From Dipteris shenzhenensis (lineage: Eukaryota > Polypodiophyta > Polypodiopsida > Gleicheniales), in the NCBI GenBank assembly GCA_047967505.1, contig CM106541.1: DNA of 64,000 nt; one strand, given 5' to 3'. A program made the translations under genes and the position numbers. A model generated the notes under the pieces. The model was given only the letters and a program-made list of their open reading frames with translations. It had not been told where the DNA came from and did no database searches. This document shows, in pieces, positions 56,001 to 64,000 of the stretch (the stretch's first letter is position 1; the number at the start of each line of letters is the position of its first letter).

Positions 56001-57752
56001 ATGAACAGGTGGTATAAACCAGTAAATGTGATGATTGATGTAGATGCAAAAAATGGTAATGCTACACAGAATTCACAGCAGCAATCACAAAATATCAGTG
56101 GACCTGCAGTGTCCTCTAGCAGTGGTTCACATACTTCACCATGGACAGGCAGATTGAGATCAGGAGATTCTCCTCAAAGCAATGCAGATAGTGGTACGCA
56201 GGTATCACGAAAAGGGAAAGAGAAGGTAGATCAGCCCATATTCGATGTGAATGCAGGTCACTCTTATGTGGATGGTGAATCCAGTGGCTCAGAACAGAGC
56301 ATTGATGATGAGTTGGGTATTCCTTCTATTGTTACACCTCGAGTAAGGAAGACCAGGGATGTTTTGAGAGCACCTGGAAGTGAGCCTATTTTGCGCAGGT
56401 CTACCAGAGCTAGGTATCCTGTGGATAGGTTGAAATATGATGGATTTATAGCCATTCACTATGCCTATATGGTCAAAGTGATACAGGAACTAGAACCCAC
56501 TTCTTTTGAGCAAGCCATGGGAAATGAAAAATGGGAGAAAGCCATGGATGAAGAAATGGATGCCTTGGAAGCAAATGCTACATGGGAATTGGTGCCTTTG
56601 CCTAAAGACAAGAATGCAATTGGCTGTAAGTGGGTTTATAAGATCAAGCACAATCCAGATGGTTCTATGAACAGATACAAGGCAAGATTAGTTGTCAAGG
56701 GGTATGCACAGGCATATGGCGTTGATTATGAAGAAACATTCAGTTCGGTTGCAAGGATGGCAACTGTAAGAGCAGTCATTGCAAAGGGATGGTCTTTACA
56801 TCAGATGGATGTAAAGAATGCCTTCTTGCATGGTGATTTGCAAGAAGAGGTCTTTATGGAGCAGCCACCAGGTTATGTTCATGCTATTCATCCTGAGTTT
56901 GTTTGCTGGTTGAAGAAAGCCTTGTATGGCTTGAAGCAAGCACCTAGAGCATGGTCTGACAAGATAGGACAGTATCTTGTCACTATTGGCTTTCAGATTT
57001 CCAAGGTAGATTTCTCACTCTATGTGAGAAAAACAGAGAAAGGTATTATGCTGCTTGTCATTTATGTTGATGATTTGATCATCACAGGTGATAGTGATGA
57101 AGATATCCTTCATGTGAAAATGCTATTGAAGCAGAAGTTTGAGATGAAGGATTTGGGAGAGCTGTGTTATTTCTTGGGCATTGAGGTGATTAGATCACCA
57201 AGTGGGATACAGCTCTTGCAGAGGCAGTATGGATTGGACATGCTGTCCAAATATGGGATGACAGGCTGTAAGCCTATTTCGGTTCCTTTGGAGCAGAATG
57301 TGAAGCTGAGCACAGATGCAGGTGAGCTTCTGGAAGACCCTACTATGTACAGACGCATAGTAGGAAGTTTGATTTATATGACTATTACCAGGCCAGATTT
57401 AAGCTATGCTGTTGGATTGGTAAGTCTGTTTATGCAGGCTCCAAGGAAACCGCATTTGGATGATGCTAGATGCATACTCAGGTATGTGAAGTCCACATTG
57501 CAGTATGGACTATTTTATGAGGCTCGGGTTCAGATACAGTTGCATGGATACACTGATGCTGATTGGGCTGGTAGTACTTCTGATAGACGATCTACCAGTG
57601 GATATGCTCAGGCCATTCAAGCACATAAAGGTCATTCTAATGATCAAGCATTCACAACCTCAGACAGAAGCAGAGGCAAAGGCAGAAATAGAGACAAATC
57701 ATATCGGAAAAGTGGTCATCATCAACAAAGTCAGAATCAGCATCAGCATTAG
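56001..57752 (+). CDS. Chimeric open frame: family A RT and partial RNase H fused to family B Gag C-terminal segment
   Basis: 583 uninterrupted codons. Residues 1-150 are a Ser/Asp-rich linker; about 155-500 a copia reverse transcriptase (WELVPLPKDKNAIGCKWVYK, QMDVKNAFLHGDL, IYVDDLIITG with YVDD at 57063-57074); about 505-535 the start of RNase H (GYTDADWAGSTSDRRSTSGY). At 57608-57613 the frame passes directly into family B gag (AIQAHKGHSNDQAF, then a His/Gln-rich tail), as comparison with 26.9-27.0 kb shows. The RT is the longest intact one in the window, but RNase H lacks most of its catalytic residues. Unlikely to be expressed as a useful protein; the openness itself is notable. Confidence 0.85.
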   Translation: MNRWYKPVNVMIDVDAKNGNATQNSQQQSQNISGPAVSSSSGSHTSPWTGRLRSGDSPQSNADSGTQVSRKGKEKVDQPIFDVNAGHSYVDGESSGSEQSIDDELGIPSIVTPRVRKTRDVLRAPGSEPILRRSTRARYPVDRLKYDGFIAIHYAYMVKVIQELEPTSFEQAMGNEKWEKAMDEEMDALEANATWELVPLPKDKNAIGCKWVYKIKHNPDGSMNRYKARLVVKGYAQAYGVDYEETFSSVARMATVRAVIAKGWSLHQMDVKNAFLHGDLQEEVFMEQPPGYVHAIHPEFVCWLKKALYGLKQAPRAWSDKIGQYLVTIGFQISKVDFSLYVRKTEKGIMLLVIYVDDLIITGDSDEDILHVKMLLKQKFEMKDLGELCYFLGIEVIRSPSGIQLLQRQYGLDMLSKYGMTGCKPISVPLEQNVKLSTDAGELLEDPTMYRRIVGSLIYMTITRPDLSYAVGLVSLFMQAPRKPHLDDARCILRYVKSTLQYGLFYEARVQIQLHGYTDADWAGSTSDRRSTSGYAQAIQAHKGHSNDQAFTTSDRSRGKGRNRDKSYRKSGHHQQSQNQHQH

Positions 57753-58000
57753 CATCATCCTCAGCAAAATCAAAATCAACAAAGAGGAAATCGTTCCAAT
57801 CGAGGAAGATTCCAAGGTCGAGGGAATGCATCCACCAATGTGTCAAACATTCAGTGCAACTACTGTCACAAGTTTGGACACTATGAAAGAGATTGCTGCA
57901 AGAAGCAGTATGACCAAGGCAGTCAATCTAGAAGTAATCGAGGGAATTCCTGAGGAAGAGGAAATCATCGTGGTGGACATTCTAGTCACTATCATTTTGC
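57612..58000 (+). pseudogene. Copia family B gag C-terminus (3' part)
   Basis: Resumes the family B Gag interrupted at 52825: His/Gln-rich linker, RGRFQGRGNASTN, then knuckle CNYCHKFGHYERDC (about 57862-57903) in the frame that the chimera leaves by a stop at 57750. The nucleocapsid knuckle is complete. The middle of Gag is missing compared with the minus-strand copy. Confidence 0.85.
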
Positions 58001-59396
58001 AAATGAACATGGAAATATGTTTCTTGCGAGGAATTGCATCAGACTAATACAATGCACCTAGACAGTGATTTCAATCCCAAAGAGGATTACAGTTATCAAG
58101 TCGACCAAGTGGAATAGGATCCTTGGTGCATCGACAACGGTGCATCATCTCATATGACAAATCATCAGGAATGGTTCACAGAAATGAAGCCATTAGAAGG
58201 ACAGAAGAATGTCATCTACACATCAGACAATACACCGAATCCAGTTCAAGGGACAGGTGTTATCCTTATGAACAATTTCACTGGTACAAAAGGATTAGTC
58301 AAAGATGTGCTCTATGTTCTGAAGCTCAACAAGAACCTTTTGTCAGTAGGTCAAATGACAGAACACAACTATAAAGTCATCTTCGATGGTGATGAATGCA
58401 CTATCAGAGAACAGCTAGTAGCAAAAGGTGTCAAGGAAGGATGCTTATACAGAATGCTAGTTATAGTACTAGATAAGCATGCCATGTCAACTCAAATGCA
58501 ACAGATGCCACTATCTGCAAAATGGCACAAGAGATATGGTCATGTCAACTTCAAGTACTTGTTAGATCTCAGGAATCAAATATGGCAATTGGGATTCCGA
58601 AGCTACAGTTTCGTGGAAAGGTTTGCGAAGCATGCTGTTTCGACAAAAAAAAGCGAACCAACTTTGTCAAAAGTACCTCTAGTTTCCATGTTCATTTTGC
58701 AAATGAACATGGAAATATGTTTCTTGCAAGCGAGGAATTGCATCAGACTGATACAATGCACCTAGACATTGATTTCAATCCCAAAGAGGATTACAGTTAT
58801 CAAGTCGACCAAGTGGAACAGGATCCTTGGTACATCGACAGCGGTGCATCATCTCATATGACAAATCATCAGGAATGGTTCACAGAAATGAAGCCATTAG
58901 AAGGACAGAAAAATGTCATCTACACAATAGACAATACACCGAATTCACTTTAAGGGACAGGTGTTATCCCTATGAACAATTTCACTGGTACAAAAGGATT
59001 AGTCAAAGATGTGCTCTATGTTCCGAAGCTCAGCAAGAACCTTTTGTCAGTAGGTCAAATGACGGAACACAACTACAAAGTCATCTTCGATGGTGATGAA
59101 TGCACTATCAGATGTCAGCTGGTAGCAAAAGGTGTCAAGGAAGGACGCTTATACAAAATGCTAGCTATAGTACCAGATAAGCATGCCATGTCAGCTCAAA
59201 TGCAACAGATGCCACTATCTGCAAAATGGCACAAGAGATATGGTCATGTCAACTTCAAGTACTTGTTAGATCTTAGGAATCAAAATATGGCAATTGGGAT
59301 TCCGAAGCTACAGTTTCTTGGAAAGGTTTGCAAAGCATGATATTTCGGCAAACAAAAGTGAACCAACTTTGTTAAAAGTACCTCTCATGCATGAGG
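57993..59396 (+). pseudogene. Tandemly duplicated protease and GAG-pre-integrase of copia family B
   Basis: Two 700-bp units, 57993-58692 and 58693-59396, both start CATTTTGCAAATGAACATGG. Unit 1 has WCIDNGASSHMTNHQEW (protease, Ser of D-S-G replaced by Asn, codons at 58133), unit 2 WYIDSGASSHMTNHQEW (intact D-S-G at 58837). Each continues through LSVGQMTEHNYKVIF to AKWHKRYGHVNFKYLLDLRN. Unit 1 has a TAG at 58115 where unit 2 has CAG (58819). Frameshifts interrupt both (unit 1 near 58580, unit 2 near 59338). The minus-strand copy has a single unit, so the duplication belongs to this copy or its lineage. Confidence 0.92.
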
Positions 59397-60135
59397 TATT
59401 CTTGATTTAATTCATACAGATGTATGGGGTTATGCCCAGACCCGCAGCATCAATGGTTCACTTTACTACTTGACCTTCATCGATGACTACAGCAGATATT
59501 GTTGGGTCTATTTTCTGAAAGAGAAATCTGAAGTGTTTTCTAGATTTCAAGAATTCAAAGCCATGGTAGAAAGCCAGATAGGCAAAAAGATCAAGGCCAT
59601 GAGATCAGACAGAGGAGGTGAATACATGTCTTCAGCATTCATGAACTTTTGCAAAAGTCACGGCATTCGAAGACAATTCACATGTGCAGATACTCCTCAG
59701 CAAAATGCAATAGCTGAAAGGAAAAATGGGACTTTAGCAGATAGTGCTAGAGCAATGCTTAGTGAAAAGCATCTTCCAAATCAGTATTGGGCAAAAGCAA
59801 TAGCTACAACTAACTATTTGCTTAATTGGCTTCCTACAGAACCAATACAAGGTATGACTCCTTATGAAGCATTCACTAGACACAAGCCACGCATTGGGCA
59901 TCTCTTCATATTTGGTTGCATAGCATATGCCCACATATATGATGAACATCGCAGGAAATTGGATGTGAAGTCATGCAAATGCATCATGGTTGGCTACAGT
60001 GAAGAAAGCAAAGCATACAAATTGTATGATCCCATCAACCGCAAAGTCATTATCTCTAGAGATGTAATTTTTTATGAGGAATCAGAATGGAAAACCTCAC
60101 CTACACAGGAGATAGAAGCATTGACTTCACAATAA
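59397..60135 (+). pseudogene. Copia family B integrase
   Basis: HTDVWGYAQTRSINGSLYYL (first Asp), FIDDYSRYCWVYF, MRSDRGGEYMSSAF (second Asp) and DTPQQNAIAERKNG (Glu) form a complete DDE core in frame 59470-60135, with the post-core KLDVKSCKCIMVGYSEESKA and VIISRDVIFYEESEW. A TAA at 59409 precedes it. Integrase would insert the cDNA, producing 5-bp target copies like the CAAGC seen here. It is the best integrase in the window. Confidence 0.92.
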
Positions 60136-61866
60136 TCTACAAAACAGGTTGATGAAGAAGAGCAAGAATTTCCAGCAACACCCCAAGCAACGCCACAGCA
60201 GCTCAGACGGTCTACTAGGGAAAGCTGACCACCAGCCAGATTGACATATGCTCAGAAAGGCAAAGCAATTCAGGTGGAAACCACCAACTATGCTCTTACG
60301 ACTACCATCATGGCTACAAAAGAGCCAGTGTACTTGATGCAATAGACAAGCCAGAATGGCAAACTGCTATAAATGAAGAAATGGATGCTTTGTATAAAAA
60401 TAACACTTGGGAATTATGTGACCTTCCACTAGGAAAGAAGGCCATAGCCAACAAATGGGTATACAAAGTGAAGTACAATCTAGATGGCAGTATTCAGAGA
60501 TATAAAGCCACATTAGTTGCAAAAGGATTTGCACAACAATATGGTCAAGACTATGATGAGACTTATGCTCCAGTAGCAAAGATGGATTCCATACGGTTCT
60601 TGATATCACTAGCGACACTCAGTAAATGGAATGTGTATCAGCTCGATGTCAAGAATGCATTCCTCAATGGTTATCTAGACGAGGAAGTCTACATGCAACA
60701 ACCTGCAAGTTATGTTGAACTAGGAAAGGAGAAAAAGGTTTGCCATCTCAAGAAAAGTCTCTACGGCTTAAAACAAGCACCCAAAAGTTGGTACAGCAGA
60801 ATTGACAAGTATTTTGCTGATCTGGGATACATGAAATCCAATGCAGATCATACTCTCTACTACAAAGTTCAAGGGGAAGACATTACTATTGCACTTTTGT
60901 ACGTAGATGATCTGATTGTGACAGGAAGCAAGGATAGCTTCATTAGAAAATTAAAACATGACTTATCTGCAGAGTTCAACATGAAAGATCTTGGACTTAT
61001 GCACTATTGTCTTGGAATTGAGTTCTGGAGAGATTCAAATAGCACATTCATGAGTCAACTCAAGTATATTGACAGTCTCCTGAAGAAGTTTTATATGGCA
61101 GATTGCAAGATTGCAGACACTCCCATGGAACAGAGTTTGAAACTTACTAAAGATTTAGAAATGCCTACAGTCAATGACAGATACTACAGGCAACTCATTG
61201 GATCTCTTATATATATGACAATCACACAGCCAGATATTTGTTATGCAGTAAGCTCACTAGCACAGTTTATGGCAAATCCAAAAATCTCACTGGAATGCAG
61301 CCAAAAGAGTCTTGAGATACATCAGAGGAACAAGACAGTTTGGGATAGAATATAGAAGAAATCATCCACGGTTGCATGGATACTGTGACAATGACTATGC
61401 CGGAGATCATGAGACTAGGAGATCAACACAGGGATATGCATTTTTCCTTGGTCAAGGTGCTATATCATGGTTGTCAAACAAACAACCAACTATTTCTTTG
61501 TCTTCAACTGAAGCAGAATATAGAGCACTCACTACAGGTGCATGTGAGGCTATGTGGCTCAGAAGACTATTGTCAGAAACATATTACTTTGATGAGTCAA
61601 AGCCAATAACAATATACTATGATAATCAATCGGCTCAAGCATTGGCCAAAAATCCAATATATCACTCTAGGACAAAGCACATTGATGTCAGAGAGCACTT
61701 CATCAGAGAAAGAGTGTTACTTGGTGACATCACACTGCAGCATTGTGATAGCAAAGAAAATGTTGCAAACATCTTTACCAAACCACTCGGTAAAGAGCTA
61801 TTCGAGAAACACCGACTAGCTCTTGGTTTGACGCAGAGGAAAAACATTCCCATTAAAGGGGTGTGA
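60136..61866 (+). pseudogene. Copia family B reverse transcriptase and RNase H
   Basis: After a linker with three stops (60133, 60226, 60343), frame 60381-61355 holds an [53 protein letters not shown] (YVDD at 60900-60911), GLMHYCLGIEFW. A 1-base shift near 61300 leads to frame 61312-61866 with RNase H ([56 protein letters not shown]) ending at TGA 61864. All RT and most RNase H motifs remain. Sister of 23.5-25.3 kb. Confidence 0.92.
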
Positions 61867-61947
61867 TGAATGTAATGCTCAGTCCTTCTTCGATTCCTCC
61901 CCAAAATCATCATCTTGAGGGAAGGCCTACTTCATGATGTTGATCTT

Positions 61948-61956
61948 AAGGAAAGG
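61948..61956 (+). other. Polypurine tract, copia family B
   Basis: AAGGAAAGG directly before the 3' LTR. Confidence 0.75.
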
Positions 61957-62213
61957 TGTTGAGAGTTCACGCTCAACATCATGTGATCATGTGTGCATAG
62001 CACCATCACGTGATCATATGTGCATAGCACTAACCTTATAGAGTGCTATAAAGGAAAAGCTTAGATCCCCTAACCCTAACCCTAAAAGGGTTTGTATATA
62101 TTCTATTTTTTCAACTAAATCTAGTGTACAGTTAGTCATTTGTGGTGTGCTCTCTAGCTGTGCCCTCTCTCCTCATCTCCACTCTTCTCCTCTCCCATCT
62201 TCATATTTTGTCA
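61957..62213 (+). mobile_element. 3' LTR, copia family B
   Basis: 257 bp, same length as the 5' LTR and differing from it at about 12 positions; ends TTTTGTCA. Confidence 0.95.
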
Positions 62214-62218
62214 CAAGC
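62214..62218. repeat. Target-site duplication, right copy (CAAGC)
   Basis: Matches 49664-49668. The family C reading resumes here. Confidence 0.9.
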
Positions 62219-63152
62219 AACATCAGCAGCCCTTTCCTAAAGAGGCCAGCAGAGCAAAGGCTCCTCTTGAGCTCATTCACACGGACCTCTACAGAAAGAT
62301 GGAGACGAAAGCTTTGGGTGGTTCCTTCTACTTCATGAAGTTGATCGATGACTACAGTAGAAGGATATGGATATACTTCCTGAAGACGAAAGACGAGGCT
62401 TTTAGTAGGTTCAAGGAATGACATGTAATAGTCGAGAAAGAATCAGGGAGGAAGGTGAAGAAGATGAGATCAAACAGAGGTGGAGAGTTCACATCGACTG
62501 AATTCGAAAGTTACTGCAAAAGTCACGGAATCAAGAGGCAGAAACCCCCGCCACATACATCACAACAAAATGGAGTAGTAGAACGCAAGATGTGCGTCAT
62601 CTGCAAAATGGGTTGGAGTATGATGAAAGGGAAAGATTTGCCAAAGGCTTTCTGGGCTGAAGCATTTAACATGGCAGTTTACATCCTCAATCGTAGCTAC
62701 ACAAAGGCTATGAATAGGATGACTCCACTGCAAGCATTTTCTAGTAAGAAACCTTCAACTGCACATTTTAGAGTTTTTGGATGTGACTGTTTTGTGCATG
62801 TCCTTGATGCTACCAGGACCAAATGGGAACCGAAGAGCCAGAAGTGTATTTTCTTGGGCTACACTAAAGAGGCAAAGTGTTACCGTCTCTATAACCCTAT
62901 TACCAAGAAGGTAATTGTAAGTTGCAATGTGGTCTTCTCAGAATAGCCGCATCAATTGGAGGAGGATGCTTCCTTCCCAGACAACCAGGACCAGGATATC
63001 CATCCAGTACCACCACCAACAGCAGACCGAACTCCCTCAATGGTGCTTGGGAGGATTCAAGACAAAGAAGATGAAGAAGAGCCTGCAGAACCACAATGGC
63101 AACGGCCTTCTCAGACATACAATGTCTTGTACATTTTTGCAGTTGAATGTTG
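62219..63152 (+). pseudogene. Copia family C integrase (3' part of split element)
   Basis: Continues the family C protein of 48.0-49.66 kb: HQQPFPKEASRAKAPLELIH, HTDLYRK (first Asp), LIDDYSRRIWIYF, a stop at 62419, MRSNRGGEFTSTEF (second catalytic Asp changed to Asn), TSQQNGVVERK (Glu), KAFWAEAFNMAVYILN, KWEPKSQKCIFLGY. After a TAG at 62944 an acidic linker (EEDASFPDNQDQD, then PPPTADRTPS) runs to about 63152, where a TGA ends it. RT, RNase H and 3' LTR are not found downstream. Confidence 0.9.
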
Positions 63153-63189
63153 AGTCAAAATGTATCCATACATTCCATTGTTCCCATCA

Positions 63190-64000
63190 CCCACAAACCT
63201 CAGTAGCATTGTCGGATTAGAAAATGGAGGGCTCGAATTTCTCAATGGACATTTGGGTAAATATGTCCATCGCACTATAAGTCGATATGTTGGGAGCTTG
63301 CTCTTCTCATGTTTTCCTTTTGCTCAACATTCACAAGTGGAACCTTTCCTCTTTTTTGTAGCGGCACATATTTTTCTTCTAAATCAATACGTAAATTGTG
63401 GAGTCGCTTCTTTTGAGGTTCTTCTTCAATAGCATGGCTACACGTAGCCATTTCGTGAGGGTTGGTTCTTCATCTTGTCTGCTTTTTATAAAACTCATCT
63501 AATATTTCGCGGCAGTAACCATTCAAATATTTGAAAAAAAATGAATTAGTGATGGCGTGATGGGTTCTTTATGAGAGGCTGCCATCGAAAGAGATGCGGG
63601 ATCTATATGGAGAGAGAATCTATATGGAGAGTTTAATGCAGCGTCTTCTCAATTATTTGAAAGGACTTTTTTATTCCTCCCTAGATTGACACACCTGTGG
63701 TCCTAAATTGATAGATATCTGTATTTTATTGCTTTTTCCACATTTTAGAAGAGAGATAAAAGAGAAAATAGTGAATTTCTTACAGGGCCCCAAAATGAGC
63801 TCTCTTTTTTCCTAATGTCTTTTCAATGTCTTTGTCAGGCTGCTTGGTGATCACTTCTTTGTTGGCATGCTCTTCCTTGTCCTTGGCTTGATTGGTTAGG
63901 GTTGCATCTGTTACCTTCTCTGTGACCTACTCTGTTATTGCATCAATATCATTATCGAGCTTTTAAACATTGCTTGGCTCAAGAGAAGTGTGAGGCTCCT
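63190..64000 (-). pseudogene. Unrecognised Lys-rich coding relic (partial at window end)
   Basis: On the minus strand protein-like sequence runs from the window edge (VTEKVTDATLTNQAKDKEEH, EVITKQPDKDIEKT, LGKKRAHFGAL to a stop near 63780), and again near 63440-63280 (AIEEEPQKKRLHNLRIDL, EEKYVPLQKRGKVPLVNVEQ). Both parts are basic and nuclear-like. The LGKK-AHFGA end recurs on the plus strand at about 42905-42945, so it is a repeated gene family, possibly transposon-borne. I recognise no domain. Confidence 0.3.

Larger units (their letters stand above)
49669..62213 (+). mobile_element. Ty1/copia family B element, complete at both ends (12.5 kb, contains a nested element)
   Basis: Bounded by 257-bp LTRs and CAAGC target copies, with PBS, long leader, gag start, inserted family A copia remnant, gag end, duplicated protease, integrase, RT, RNase H and polypurine tract in order. 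By eye the LTRs differ at 12 of 257 positions (about 95% identical), so insertion is moderately old. Coding capacity is destroyed by the nested insertion and by stops. It sits inside the GAG-pre-integrase/integrase boundary of a family C copia element. Confidence 0.95.

Overview
This window is nuclear DNA of a land plant with a large, transposon-dominated genome. The evidence is: many decayed Ty1/copia and Ty3/gypsy LTR retrotransposons, copia primer-binding sites matching plant initiator Met-tRNA (TGGTATCAGAGC), a gene with short GT-AG introns encoding a plant-type HAD phosphatase, and captured fragments of a light-harvesting chlorophyll a/b protein gene and an LRR receptor gene. I cannot place the species. 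A gymnosperm or fern-sized genome would fit the nesting and decay, but that is only an inference.

Layout. 0-8.4 kb: unrecognised decayed coding DNA, an LTR-like repeat with a long pyrimidine tract, and two copies of a Ty3/gypsy protease-to-RT region, one followed by an unusual inverted-repeat array at 4.3-4.9 kb. 8.4-12.1 kb: minus-strand remains of an unrecognised zinc-ribbon-like protein and of a copia element (family A: LTR, PBS, gag) sitting in a gypsy protease. 12.2-15.7 kb: a gypsy element that lost RT-RNase H but keeps gag, protease, part of integrase and a 3' LTR. 15.8-19.6 kb: a nearly whole copia pol plus 3' LTR. 20.5-22.8 kb: gypsy integrase (+) and gypsy protease (-). 23.2-30 kb: a minus-strand family B copia element. 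30.1-36.5 kb: a foldback, another copia element split by about 2.3 kb carrying LRR gene sequence, then a second copy of the LTR-like repeat from 1.1 kb. 37.5-38 kb: two related foldbacks. 39.7-41.0 kb: the one apparently intact host gene, a PS2/PECP1-type phosphatase (minus strand, five exons). 42-47.8 kb: relics of multi-exon genes I do not recognise.

48-63.2 kb is a three-level nest. A family C copia element (gag-protease at 48.0-49.66 kb, integrase at 62.2-63.15 kb) is split exactly by a family B copia element with two 257-bp LTRs (49669-49925 and 61957-62213) and a 5-bp target duplication CAAGC. Family B gag is in turn split by a family A copia element (about 52.82-57.61 kb) that lost its 3' end, so that one open frame fuses family A reverse transcriptase to family B gag. 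The family B element also carries, antisense in its 2.7-kb leader, a fragment of a chlorophyll a/b-binding protein gene, and has duplicated its protease/GAG-pre-integrase region in tandem.

Nearly every pol here is disabled. In-frame stops are very often TAG where a sister copy or conserved motif has CAG (Gln), as expected from deamination of methylated CHG sites in silenced plant transposons. The only gene likely to be working for the plant is the phosphatase.
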